In this document: positions 47,710 to 56,485 of the stretch, piece after piece
How positions within the stretch are numbered: the stretch's first letter is position 1
Layout: each line of letters opens with the position of its first letter
Origin: an uncultured Opitutaceae bacterium
GTDB taxonomy: Bacteria; Verrucomicrobiota; Verrucomicrobiia; Opitutales; Opitutaceae
Assembly (NCBI GenBank): GCA_951813085.1
Contig: OX638348.1
Location: 1,001,627 to 1,065,626, forward strand
Direction of reading: 5' to 3'
Length of the DNA stretch: 64,000 bases
Program-made: the position numbers and the translations under genes
Notes under the pieces: generated by a model
Told to the model about the DNA's origin: nothing
The model's input: only the letters and a program-made list of their open reading frames with translations
The model's database searches: none

Positions 47710-48339
47710 TTAATTCCGGTCTTCGCGCTCGGCATTCTGCAATTCGTGGATCAGCGCTTCGTAGCGTTTCTTCACGTCTTGCTCTTCCAGCAGCCCTCTT
47801 CTCATCGCAGGATCCAAGATGAATTGCTGGGCGATTACATCGGCGAAGGCGACCGGGCTGGCCTCCACCTGGTCGAGGGCCTTGTTCATCTGGTCGACGA
47901 CGCCCTCCGGAAAATTCTTCAATGCCAGATGGACGGCTGCCCTGAGCTCTGCGAGGGTTGACTTCTCGTCCGTATCCGGAATCGGGAACGAAGGAGTCGG
48001 TTCAATCTCAGCGAACGGATAGGCTTTTTCGTCGCGCCATCGCTTGAAATCGACGCGAAGGATTCCGTGCAGAATGAGATTGGATCGGCCATCCTCTTGT
48101 TCGCGCGAGGCGCGGATCAGTCCGATCGTTCCGGTAGCGGCAACGCATTCCGAGGGATCGTCGGTCTCGTTTTCCAAAAGCGTTCCCACGCAAATCATGC
48201 AATCGCCTTGCAGCGCGTCATCGAGCATCTCCCGATAGCGCGGCTCGAAAATATGCAGCGGCATCACGCCTTGCGGGAAGAGGGTAGCGCCCGGTAGCAA
48301 GATGGCTCCGCAGCGTTCCGGGATATCGATGCTAGCCAT
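47710..48339 (-). CDS. LON peptidase substrate-binding-domain protein
   Basis: A 209-residue cytoplasmic protein made only of the LON N-terminal (substrate-binding) domain, without ATPase or protease parts. Hallmarks: GAILLPGATLFPQGVMPLHI, EPRYREMLDDAL, GTIGLIRASREQEDGRSNLI and a C-terminal helical bundle. Stand-alone forms are widespread and of unclear role, perhaps in protein quality control or substrate delivery. Its start is 3 bases after the stop of the hydroxypyruvate-isomerase-like gene, so it is co-translated in a sugar-catabolic unit, an unexpected place for it. Confidence 0.9.
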   Translation of the reverse strand: MASIDIPERCGAILLPGATLFPQGVMPLHIFEPRYREMLDDALQGDCMICVGTLLENETDDPSECVAATGTIGLIRASREQEDGRSNLILHGILRVDFKRWRDEKAYPFAEIEPTPSFPIPDTDEKSTLAELRAAVHLALKNFPEGVVDQMNKALDQVEASPVAFADVIAQQFILDPAMRRGLLEEQDVKKRYEALIHELQNAEREDRN

Positions 48340-48342
48340 CGC

Positions 48343-49260
48343 CTAGATGTCGCAAAGCTTTGCGGCGTGCCGCAGGGCAGCGATCGGATCTTTCCATGTA
48401 GGAATGAACTCTTGGGCTACGTAGCCCTTGTATCCAGTTTTCAATATTTCCCTTAGGATGGGCGGGTAGTTTATTTCTTGGACATCGCCTAATTCGCCTC
48501 GACCTGGGTTGCCTGCGGTGTGGTAGTGGCCGATATAAGGATGGTATTTGCGAATTCGGCGAATGATATCCCCGTTCATGACCGATACGTGATAGATATC
48601 GAAGAGGAGCTTAAAATTTTCTGATCCGACGCGCTTGATGAGATCGACGCAAAAGTCGACATCGTCCCCGAAGTAACCGGGATGGCCTTTCATCGGGTGG
48701 GAATCGTCGCGGGAATTCAAGTGCTCGAGAACGAGCGTGATGCCATTCTTCTCGGCGTGCGGAAGGACTTCCTTCCATGTGTCGATGCATCGTTGCGCCG
48801 CCTTCTCGTCATCCATTCCATCGAACCGCATTCCGGTGAACGTGATCACGTTTTGGCAACCGACCTCTTTGGCCAGGTCGATTCCTTTCACGAGGCCGTC
48901 CACTACGAGGTCGTGGTACTCCGGATTGCAGGGTCCCTTCGCGAATCCGTGGCCTCCTGATACGAGGGAAACTTCCAATCCGAGCTCTCGTATTGCGGGA
49001 TAGTGGCTAGCGGAAATGCCTTCCATTGCGACGAGGCCAATTTCCTTGCAATGCTTCGCCAAGGTAATCGTGTCCATGTAGTCGTTGAAGCACCAGCCCA
49101 TGACCGACTGGCGAATGCGGCCATTCGTAACGACTGACTCGCCGTGGTGGGCTGCATGGGTTGCGGTAGCGAGCCCCGTGGAGGCGATCGCGCCGCCTAG
49201 CAGTCCAGTAGCTCCTCGCTTCAGGAGATCGCGGCGATTGAAGGAGTTCTTTTGATTCAC
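48343..49260 (-). CDS. Hydroxypyruvate isomerase-like TIM-barrel protein, Tat-exported
   Basis: A 305-residue TIM-barrel sugar isomerase of the Hyi family with Tat signal NRRDLLKRGATGLLGGA. Metal-binding residues are visible in LVLEHLNSRDD (Glu), LLFDIYHVSVM (Asp and His), IGHYHTAGNPGRGE (His) and YVAQEFIPT (Glu). Hydroxypyruvate isomerases convert hydroxypyruvate and tartronate semialdehyde, but many exported members act on other keto sugars. It lies between a symporter (88 bases upstream) and the LON-domain gene (3 bases downstream). Fold sure, substrate unknown. Confidence 0.87.
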   Translation of the reverse strand: MNQKNSFNRRDLLKRGATGLLGGAIASTGLATATHAAHHGESVVTNGRIRQSVMGWCFNDYMDTITLAKHCKEIGLVAMEGISASHYPAIRELGLEVSLVSGGHGFAKGPCNPEYHDLVVDGLVKGIDLAKEVGCQNVITFTGMRFDGMDDEKAAQRCIDTWKEVLPHAEKNGITLVLEHLNSRDDSHPMKGHPGYFGDDVDFCVDLIKRVGSENFKLLFDIYHVSVMNGDIIRRIRKYHPYIGHYHTAGNPGRGELGDVQEINYPPILREILKTGYKGYVAQEFIPTWKDPIAALRHAAKLCDI

Positions 49261-49348
49261 GCCTAAAACCTTGGAATACGATTCCTCAAAAGGCGAGCAC
49301 TATGGAAGGCAACTTTGCGAGCAGTCGGCTCGTTGCCTGCGATTGAGC

Positions 49349-51061
49349 TTATCCGTTTGCGCGGGCGTCGCGTTTTCGCTTGAGGATGACCGGTATACCC
49401 AGGACGCAGAATGCAGTGACGAGCCCAAATGCGATGTATCCATATTCTATGGTCTTCACGCGTTCGGAGTCGACGAGTCCTATAGGTGAGAGTAACGCGT
49501 AGGCCCCAATCATCACCAGCATGGCGATTACGCTGACGAGCTTGAAATGCTTCCAAGGAGTCAGGTCTACGCCCTCGACGGTAGTGGTTCTGAACGGGGG
49601 CTTGTTCTTATCAGGAAAGAATCGGGCAAGAATCAATGCGATGGAAATGAAAATGATGAGCAGGATCGCAAGGTAGTGAAGGTAGTGCATCGCCGGCTGG
49701 ATGATGAACATGAGGGTTCCATAGACGGCTATGAAGACGGTCAGGCACAAGTTCACGATTTTCGCAGGCGTTTTCTGGGAGAAGTATCCCAGCAGCAATG
49801 CCATTAGTATCGGGGCGCCGAACAAGCTATCGACCTTTACCATGAAGGTGAAAATCCCTTCCGGGAAATACATGATGAACGGGGCGATGGTCATCGTGGC
49901 GACCGCCATGACCAGACCGATCTTGCGGCTGCGTTTTATGATCTCGTCATCGTCGAGCTCTTTTCCGAATAGCGGCTTGTATACATCGAGCGCGAATATG
50001 GTGACGGAGCTATTGAGCACCGAATTGAACGTGCTAAGCACGGTGCCGAAGATCACCGCGGCGAAGAATCCCACGAAAACGCTCGGCATGATGTCTCGAA
50101 TCAATGTCGGATAGACGAAGTCTGGATTCTCGAAATTGCTGGGGCCGTACAGGTGGAAGGCGATGATCCCGGGGAAGGCGATATAGAATACGTTCAGGAC
50201 TTTGAAAAAGGCTGCTAGCATGACGCCTTTCTGGCCTTCCTTAAGGCTACGTGCTCCGAGCGTTCGCTGGATGATGAATTGGTTCGTACTCCAGAAAAAC
50301 AGGTTGTGAAGCAGCATGCCCGTGAAGAGCACGGAAAAAGGGATGTTGTCTGTGACGTCGCCCACCGCATCTAGAATTTCGGTATTCTTGGTGAGTATCG
50401 TCTTGGCGCCTTGTACGAAACTTTGATCGCCGACCTGATAGACGCCGATGAAGAATACCAGAGCGCCCCCAATGAGGAGGCCAATACCGTTGAGCGTATC
50501 GGATATGGCAACGCCTTTAAGGCCTCCAAAAAGCGCATACATACTGCCGATGATGCCGAGAAACCAAACGACGACCCAGATCGCCGCTTCGTCGCTCAAG
50601 CCGAATGCATGCGGTACGTCAAACAGATGGTTGATTGCGATCGATCCACCGTACAGCGCAACCGGCATTCCGCTGAGGATGTAGGAAAAGAGGAACATGA
50701 CCGCTACGATGCGCTGGGTCGATTTGCTGAACCGGCTTTCCAGAAACTCGGGAATCGTGGTGAAGCCGCCTTTAAGGAAAGTGGGCAGCAAGATCGCGCA
50801 GAAGTAAATAAGCACAGGAATGACCGTGACCGTCCAAGCGATGGGCGAGAGGTTCCCCTTGTATACATTCGCGGTCATGCCCGTGAAATTGGCGGCGCTG
50901 AGATTGGTCAGCATCAAGGAACCAGCGATCACCCAGCCATTGAGGCTATTGCCGGCGAGGAAGTATCCTTTGGACGTACTAAGCTTGTCCCTACGGGTCT
51001 TCAGGAAGGTGATGAGACCGACTAAACCGGTGAAAAAGAGAAAAGAAATAAAAGTGCCCAT
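49349..51061 (-). CDS. Sodium:solute symporter (SSS family), SGLT-like
   Basis: A 570-residue inner-membrane symporter with about 14 hydrophobic helices and a long C-terminal tail. SSS motifs: GYFLAGNSLNGWVIAGSLML, LSAANFTGMTANVYKG, FLFSYILSGMPVALYGGSIA, GGLKGVAISDTLNGIGLLIG and GTVLSTFNSVLNSSVTIF (Na+-site serines). It resembles the sialic acid/sugar branch more than the pantothenate or proline branches. First gene of the minus-strand run that continues with the isomerase, LON-domain and oxidoreductase genes, so it probably imports the sugar or sugar acid they process. Confidence 0.88.
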   Translation of the reverse strand: MGTFISFLFFTGLVGLITFLKTRRDKLSTSKGYFLAGNSLNGWVIAGSLMLTNLSAANFTGMTANVYKGNLSPIAWTVTVIPVLIYFCAILLPTFLKGGFTTIPEFLESRFSKSTQRIVAVMFLFSYILSGMPVALYGGSIAINHLFDVPHAFGLSDEAAIWVVVWFLGIIGSMYALFGGLKGVAISDTLNGIGLLIGGALVFFIGVYQVGDQSFVQGAKTILTKNTEILDAVGDVTDNIPFSVLFTGMLLHNLFFWSTNQFIIQRTLGARSLKEGQKGVMLAAFFKVLNVFYIAFPGIIAFHLYGPSNFENPDFVYPTLIRDIMPSVFVGFFAAVIFGTVLSTFNSVLNSSVTIFALDVYKPLFGKELDDDEIIKRSRKIGLVMAVATMTIAPFIMYFPEGIFTFMVKVDSLFGAPILMALLLGYFSQKTPAKIVNLCLTVFIAVYGTLMFIIQPAMHYLHYLAILLIIFISIALILARFFPDKNKPPFRTTTVEGVDLTPWKHFKLVSVIAMLVMIGAYALLSPIGLVDSERVKTIEYGYIAFGLVTAFCVLGIPVILKRKRDARANG

Positions 51062-51235
51062 AATGGGGAGAAGGAATTAACTGAGTATCGAGGGTGCTGA
51101 AATTTTGGCGGCTTGTAGGCGCTAGGACAACGTTTTTGTTTTAGAGGATAAAGTGAAACGCTTAAGGAAGAAACCGTTGCGCAGCGCGCATTCTAGTTTT
51201 GCCTACGAGGCGGAGCCGTTGAATAGTCTCTCTAG

Positions 51236-52348
51236 ATGAATGTGAACGGAAAACCCTACCGGACGATTTGGCTCAAGCAAAGCGATGAGCGCCAGGTCCA
51301 GATCATTGATCAGCGGAATCTTCCCCACGAATTCAATATTGAGACGATAGGCAACGTGGCATCCATGGCTCGAGCGATCCAGGAGATGCATGTGCGCGGG
51401 GCTGGCCTCATAGGCGCCGCGGCTGGCTATGGGATGTATTTAGCGGCCCTGGAAGCGAGCGAGTCGGACGATTTCGATCAGTCCCTAGAATCTTCTTATC
51501 AGGCGCTGAAAGAGACCCGTCCCACCGCAGTTAATCTCGCTTGGGCCTTGGACCGTCAGATGGCTGCTATGGCGCGTGAAACGTCGCCGGTCGACAAGAT
51601 TGCTATAGCCATATCCACTGCTCACGAGATAGCCGACGAAGACGCATCGTTTTGCGCATCGATTGGCCGTCACGGACTCGAGCTGATAAGGGAGATTTCA
51701 AACCGGAAAGGAAACGCGGAATCGGTCAACATCCTGACTCACTGCAATGCCGGTTGGCTCGCCTTCGTCGATCACGGATCGGCCACAGCGCCCATCTATG
51801 CAGCTCACGATGCGGGCCTGCCTGTTCACGTATATGTGGATGAGACGCGTCCCCGCAACCAAGGCGCTCGTCTTACGGCCTGGGAGCTGGGGCAGCATGG
51901 CGTGCCCTATACGTTGATCGCTGACAATGTCGGTGGCCATCTTATGCAGCATGGAAAGGTAGACCTGGTCCTTACGGGAACGGATCGAACCGCTGTTTCC
52001 GGCGATGTGGCCAACAAGATCGGCACCTACCTCAAGGCCTTGGCGGCGAAGGACAATGGCGTACCGTTTTACGTGGCCCTGCCGTCGTCCACCTTCGACT
52101 GGAATATCCGCGACGGGGTAGCGGAGATACCCATCGAGCAACGAGACGATGAGGAAGTCACCTTTGCTCAGGGACTTTGCGATGGAGCCCTGAAGCGCGT
52201 CCGTCTCTCTCCGGAATCATCGCCTGCAGCGAACTATGCGTTTGACGTGACTCCGGCGCGGCTGGTCACGGGCTTGATCACGGAACGTGGGATCTGCGAG
52301 GCGAACGAAGCGTCTATTCTCGGGTTATTTCCCGAAAAAAGGGTCTAG
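51236..52348 (+). CDS. mtnA: S-methyl-5-thioribose-1-phosphate isomerase
   Basis: A 370-residue cytoplasmic enzyme of the methionine salvage pathway: isomerises 5-methylthioribose 1-phosphate to the ribulose form, recycling the methylthio group left by polyamine synthesis. The family signature is clear: MHVRGAGLIGAAAGYG, LTHCNAGWLAF with catalytic Cys170, LTGTDRTAVSGDVANKIGTY with catalytic Asp250, and YVALPSSTFDW. Cys170 and Asp250 are 80 residues apart, the spacing I recall for the Bacillus enzyme. Related eIF2B-like and ribose-1,5-bisphosphate isomerases lack this set. No other mtn gene is next to it. Divergent from the symporter run. Confidence 0.93.
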   Translation: MNVNGKPYRTIWLKQSDERQVQIIDQRNLPHEFNIETIGNVASMARAIQEMHVRGAGLIGAAAGYGMYLAALEASESDDFDQSLESSYQALKETRPTAVNLAWALDRQMAAMARETSPVDKIAIAISTAHEIADEDASFCASIGRHGLELIREISNRKGNAESVNILTHCNAGWLAFVDHGSATAPIYAAHDAGLPVHVYVDETRPRNQGARLTAWELGQHGVPYTLIADNVGGHLMQHGKVDLVLTGTDRTAVSGDVANKIGTYLKALAAKDNGVPFYVALPSSTFDWNIRDGVAEIPIEQRDDEEVTFAQGLCDGALKRVRLSPESSPAANYAFDVTPARLVTGLITERGICEANEASILGLFPEKRV

Positions 52349-52449
52349 CGCGGGTCAAAGCGCGCCGATCTAAAGGGAACGTAAATAGCATGGATTCGGA
52401 TTTGACTCGTTGCCACGCGCTCCCTTGAAACTAACTACTTAACCTACCG

Positions 52450-53805
52450 ATGTCAGCCGATCTTGCCCGATATGCGAAACGCGGCGCCCCGCGCTTGGGG
52501 ATCTTCCTTGCGTGGCTGCTTCCGGCGGGGACTATGAGCGCCGCAACCGACACTGAGCTGATCGCATTGAGCACCAACGCGGAGGCGGTGGCGGCAGGCG
52601 AAGCGGTCTATCAAACCGCCTGCTTTAGCTGTCACGGATTGTCCTTGGAAGGAGGGACCGGATTCAATCTACGTGATGGTGAGTGGCTGCACGGTGGCAA
52701 TCCGAGCCAAATCTACGCGAGCGTGCAAAACGGATTTCCAGAGAAGGGGATGGTGGCCTACGGGGCGGTCTATGACGAGTCGACCCTCGAGCAAGTGGTC
52801 GCCTACCTGCTTTCCCATCAAATCGGATTTCGCAAGCTGAGGTACCGAAGCATTGAAACCCCACCGGCTACATTGAAGATCGAGCAGGTTTCAGGCGTCG
52901 ACTTGGACCGAACCAGCGACATTCCGTCTGGGTATATGGATGTTTCGGTTCCTGAGTCGGAGCGGTTTGCCATGGTATTTGAAGGCATGCTGCTAACGCC
53001 AAAATCGGGCGATTTCTTCTTGAAAGTCGCTCAGGCGATAGAGTCGGAGCTCCGAGTGGAAGTGGATGGCGTCGCCGTTCCTGGAATTGAGGTTGGAAAT
53101 CGCGAATACCAATTCCCCGTGAAGAATGGGGCTCAGATTGCGCGAGTGAGCTACCTCAAGCAAGACGACAAGCAACGGGCTCGATTTTACCTGAAGGGTG
53201 AAACGCTTTACGAGCCGCTCTCGTTAGGAGCCCGTAATGAAATGGCAAATACGCTTTACGCCATCACGCCCGCCGAAATGCCTATCGTGCTGCGTAAGAA
53301 AGTGGAAAACCTCCCGCCGAGAAGCATATCGGTAGGCTATCCCGGTAGCCTGAACTTTTCCTTCAGCCCCGTGACCAATTCGATCGTAGGCCTATGGGAG
53401 GGCGGTTTCTTGAACATCGGTCCCAATATCCAGGGAAGGGGAAAGGCTGGGAGCCGGATCCTAGGTTCCTGGATCTTCTATGATTCTCCCGGAATTCAGG
53501 TATTGATCGATAGAGAGCCCCTTGAAGGCGCATTCATCAAATATTCTACTGGAAGCGCGCCTCAGTTCGTGTACGCGGATGGGAAACGGCGCATACGCGT
53601 AACCGGCTATCCGGAAGGCCTCAATGGGCTCCGGTTCCAATTCGATCTCGAAGGCTTTGGGAGAAAGCGAATCGCGCTTCGAGTGCCAGAAGGACTGAAT
53701 GCGACATCCGCGGATGGGGCGATTTTAGGAGGTCGATTGATTATCGACAAGAATCGCCGTACTCAATTCAGCCTTACCGTGTCGGGCTCCCTATCTCAGC
53801 TATGA
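52450..53805 (+). CDS. Exported cytochrome c-domain protein
   Basis: A 451-residue exported protein. A signal-like segment (about 14-31) leads to a cytochrome c domain with CFSCH (Cys58, Cys61, His62) and a candidate methionine ligand in FPEKGMVAYG, ending near 125. The C-terminal 320 residues are beta-rich: first a PA14-like fold (YMDVSVPESERFAMVFEGML), then strands that resemble the beta domain of verrucomicrobial sugar-dehydrogenase proteins. The stop overlaps the start of the next gene (ATGA), so the pair is coupled; the heme protein probably takes electrons from that dehydrogenase-like partner. No partner oxidase is visible here. Confidence 0.8.
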   Translation: MSADLARYAKRGAPRLGIFLAWLLPAGTMSAATDTELIALSTNAEAVAAGEAVYQTACFSCHGLSLEGGTGFNLRDGEWLHGGNPSQIYASVQNGFPEKGMVAYGAVYDESTLEQVVAYLLSHQIGFRKLRYRSIETPPATLKIEQVSGVDLDRTSDIPSGYMDVSVPESERFAMVFEGMLLTPKSGDFFLKVAQAIESELRVEVDGVAVPGIEVGNREYQFPVKNGAQIARVSYLKQDDKQRARFYLKGETLYEPLSLGARNEMANTLYAITPAEMPIVLRKKVENLPPRSISVGYPGSLNFSFSPVTNSIVGLWEGGFLNIGPNIQGRGKAGSRILGSWIFYDSPGIQVLIDREPLEGAFIKYSTGSAPQFVYADGKRRIRVTGYPEGLNGLRFQFDLEGFGRKRIALRVPEGLNATSADGAILGGRLIIDKNRRTQFSLTVSGSLSQL

Positions 53806-55244
53806 AATTAAAGCGGGCAATATTGAGTGGCTTGATTCCGGTCCTCGCCAATGTGGCCATGGGGCAATCCACCTACGCTCCTAGCGGTTATTCGATCGAA
53901 ACCGTATCGATCCCTGAGGACATTCCTTTTCATGTGACGGGTCTGGATATCGATTCGGATGGGACGGTTTGGGTGGCTACGCGCTTCGGATACATTTGGC
54001 GGCTCGACTCGGGAGAGGAGTGGACGCGTTTCGCTACCGGCTTGCACGAGCCTACTGGATTACTCATCGATGACGATAGATCGATTGTCGTGGCCCAGAA
54101 GCCAGAGCTAACGCGGATCGTGGATCTCGATGGCGATGGATCGGCGGACGAGTATCATCAAATTACCAGCGGCTTCGGCTTCCATGACAATTATCATGAG
54201 TATCACTTTGGTCCGGTTAAGGACGCCCAAGGCTACTACTATGGAGCCTTGAATCTGGATCACCAGGCGGAAGGAACCCTGAATCTGGGAGCGATGGGCA
54301 GCGTGGGTGGATTTCGTGGTTGGATTTATCGGACCCGTCCGGGTGGAGGGTTTGAGCCTTGGGCGCTTGGCCTGCGGTCTCCGGCGGGCCTAGGCATGAG
54401 CCCGCAAGGCGAGCTATTCTTCACGGATAATCAAGGGGACTGGACGGCCACTTCGAAACTCCATTTCGTAGAGCCAGGCAAGTTCTATGGGCACCCCGTT
54501 TCACTGCGCGACGAGCCAGGCTACTCGGTCGAAGCGATACGGTCTGTGAACGAGTCGGATCTCGAGCCGCTTAGGGAATTGCCGGCGGTCTGGATTCCGA
54601 ATATTGAAGTCGGGAATTCCCCGGGCAATCCGGAATGGGATACGACGGGAGGTCGGTTCGGACCATTTCAAGGGCAGATTTTCATCGGAGATCAGACCCA
54701 ATCGAATGTATTCCGCGTTTCTTTGCAGAAAGTGAAAGGGCGCTACCAAGGAATGGTCATCAATTTCATGGACGGGTTTCAGTGCGGTATTATCCGGACG
54801 CGCTTCCACCCGGACGGCAGCCTGTGGCTGGGGCAAACCGAGAGAGGATGGGCGTCCAAGGGAAACCGGTCCTTTGGAGTGCAAAAAGTGGTTTGGGACG
54901 GAACGCATCCTTTCGAAATTCAGGATATCAAGCTAACGGATACAGGGTTCGCTATTCGATTCACTGAAGCTCTGGACCAGACCCTGATCAATCTCGACAC
55001 GCTTAGCGTGCAACGATTCTACTATCCGTATACGCGTGGCTACGGGGCCCCGAAAACTGGCGTAGAAAACGTGCCGGTCAAGTCCGCCCATTTACTCGTG
55101 GATGGGAAGACCATCGCGATCAAGGTGGATTTGGTGGCAGGACGGGTCTACGAGTTCGACATCAATCGACTCCGAAGCCTAAGCGGTAGGAGCGTCACCG
55201 TGTCCAAGGCCTTCTATACCTTGAACCAATTGGTGTACCCGTAG
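53802..55244 (+). CDS. Beta-propeller dehydrogenase-like exported protein
   Basis: A 480-residue exported beta-propeller protein with signal peptide ending NVAMGQS. Repeats such as GLDIDSDGTVWVATRFGYIW, GLLIDDDRSIVVAQKPELTR, GMSPQGELFFTDNQGDWT and FHPDGSLWLGQTERGW are typical of the PQQ-sugar-dehydrogenase-like (GSDH/DUF7133) family of PVC bacteria. True soluble glucose dehydrogenases bind PQQ in this fold; whether this one does cannot be told. Coupled by a four-base overlap to the preceding cytochrome c protein. Only 83 bases separate it from the ebo cluster on the same strand, so read-through into that cluster is possible. Confidence 0.8.
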   Translation: MKLKRAILSGLIPVLANVAMGQSTYAPSGYSIETVSIPEDIPFHVTGLDIDSDGTVWVATRFGYIWRLDSGEEWTRFATGLHEPTGLLIDDDRSIVVAQKPELTRIVDLDGDGSADEYHQITSGFGFHDNYHEYHFGPVKDAQGYYYGALNLDHQAEGTLNLGAMGSVGGFRGWIYRTRPGGGFEPWALGLRSPAGLGMSPQGELFFTDNQGDWTATSKLHFVEPGKFYGHPVSLRDEPGYSVEAIRSVNESDLEPLRELPAVWIPNIEVGNSPGNPEWDTTGGRFGPFQGQIFIGDQTQSNVFRVSLQKVKGRYQGMVINFMDGFQCGIIRTRFHPDGSLWLGQTERGWASKGNRSFGVQKVVWDGTHPFEIQDIKLTDTGFAIRFTEALDQTLINLDTLSVQRFYYPYTRGYGAPKTGVENVPVKSAHLLVDGKTIAIKVDLVAGRVYEFDINRLRSLSGRSVTVSKAFYTLNQLVYP

Positions 55245-55327
55245 GCCAATAGGGGAATGGGACGGTTTTAGCTCGCCTCGCGCGGCTGCAAAAACAGACT
55301 TTTCGGATTTTAACGATCTGCCCTGAA

Positions 55328-55600
55328 ATGAAACCCAAAGAATCGCAGAATACAGTGGACCTCTATTTCATGGAGGCTCGGGCGAAGCTCATCGATATCG
55401 CGGCGTTTATGGATCGCGTCGAGCGCGATGGATTCACCGACGATTTTCGGTATCGCGCTTTCAAGGACGCTCTCGGAGAGCTCGATTCCCGGAACCGCAC
55501 TGAGAACGTCTTATTGTCCCTGAGCGACCAAACCGACGCCCTTATTCCCGAAGCGACTACCAAGGCCGCCTGCGGCGCCTGGCCCGACAAGCCTCAATGA
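55328..55600 (+). CDS. Small conserved protein heading the ebo cluster
   Basis: A 90-residue cytoplasmic, mostly helical protein (ARAKLIDIAAFMDRVERDG, then DFRYRAFKDALGELDS). I recall similar short proteins of unknown function in planctomycetes and Verrucomicrobia but cannot name a family. It occupies the first place of the cluster, where cyanobacterial and Bacteroidota clusters carry the larger EboA, to which it shows no resemblance I can see. Its stop overlaps the EboB start by four bases (ATGA), so it is translationally tied to the cluster. The well-filled ATG start at 55328 is the only good one. It may replace EboA or be an added factor. Confidence 0.7.
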   Translation: MKPKESQNTVDLYFMEARAKLIDIAAFMDRVERDGFTDDFRYRAFKDALGELDSRNRTENVLLSLSDQTDALIPEATTKAACGAWPDKPQ

Positions 55601-56400
55601 GATACATCGAACCCCACGCTCACATGGTCAGTCGTACGACTGACGACTATTTGGCAATGGTCACCGCGGGTTGCAAAGCGGTTTGCGAGCCCGCCTTTTG
55701 GGCCGGCTTCGATCGCAGTTCCGCGCACGGCTTCTATGATTACTTTTGCCAGCTGACGGACTATGAGCCGAAGCGCGCGGCGAAATTCAATTTACCTCAC
55801 TATTCCTGGCTCTGCATCAATCCCAAGGAAGCCGAGGACATCGCCCTTGCGGACGAGGTCATCGCCTTGATCCCCGAATTCCTCGGTCGGGAGAACGTGC
55901 TAGGCATTGGGGAGATCGGATTGAACAAGAATAGCCGCAACGAGATGAACGTACTGGAGAAGCACGTGAATCTGGCAGCTGAGAATGACCAGCTCATCCT
56001 CGTTCACACTCCTCATTTGGAAGACAAGCGCAAAGGCACACAGCTGATCGTGGACTTGATAAAGAGCGATTCCCGCATCGACCCCGGCAAAGTGCTGATC
56101 GATCACGTAGAAGAGCATACTGCTCAATATGTGATGGACGCGGGTTTTTTGGGAGGACTTACCTTGTATCCGGAATCTAAGTGCACATCGGCTCGCGCCA
56201 TCGATATCCTAGAGAATTTCGGATCTGAGCGACTGTGGATGAATTCGGCCTGCGATTGGGGCGTGAGCGTTCCGTTGGCAGTTCCTTATGCAGCGCAGGA
56301 AATGCGTCGCCGCGGCTACGACGACGATGCGATTGATCAGGTGTTCTATCGAAATCCGGTGAAATTTCTGAGCCAGTGCCCGAATTTCAAGATTCGGTAA
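55597..56400 (+). CDS. eboB: EboB: TatD-like metal-dependent hydrolase
   Basis: A 267-residue TIM-barrel hydrolase of the TatD/EboB kind. Metal ligands: EPHAHM (His7, His9), LGIGEIGL (Glu), LVHTPH (His), LIDHVEEH (His) and NSACDWG (Asp). The AFWAGFDRSSAHGFYDYF region distinguishes EboB from ordinary TatD nucleases. The ebo cluster is needed in Nostoc punctiforme to bring the scytonemin precursor to the periplasm, and the cluster also occurs in many bacteria without scytonemin and in some algal plastids, so the general substrate is unknown, perhaps a prenylated or cyclitol-like lipid. Overlaps the 90-residue gene and is followed after 85 bases by eboE. Confidence 0.88.
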   Translation: MRYIEPHAHMVSRTTDDYLAMVTAGCKAVCEPAFWAGFDRSSAHGFYDYFCQLTDYEPKRAAKFNLPHYSWLCINPKEAEDIALADEVIALIPEFLGRENVLGIGEIGLNKNSRNEMNVLEKHVNLAAENDQLILVHTPHLEDKRKGTQLIVDLIKSDSRIDPGKVLIDHVEEHTAQYVMDAGFLGGLTLYPESKCTSARAIDILENFGSERLWMNSACDWGVSVPLAVPYAAQEMRRRGYDDDAIDQVFYRNPVKFLSQCPNFKIR

Positions 56401-56485
56401 GGCGCTTGCAGTCACATTCCGCTTTACTAACGCGGAGAGGGCTTCTTTCGTGACTCTTGTCGGGAGACGCTCCCGCTTCTCGTTT

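Noticed and set aside
55328..55600. Truncated eboA
   Set aside because: Complete start, stop and coupling are present, length and pattern do not resemble EboA, and nothing EboA-like continues in other frames.
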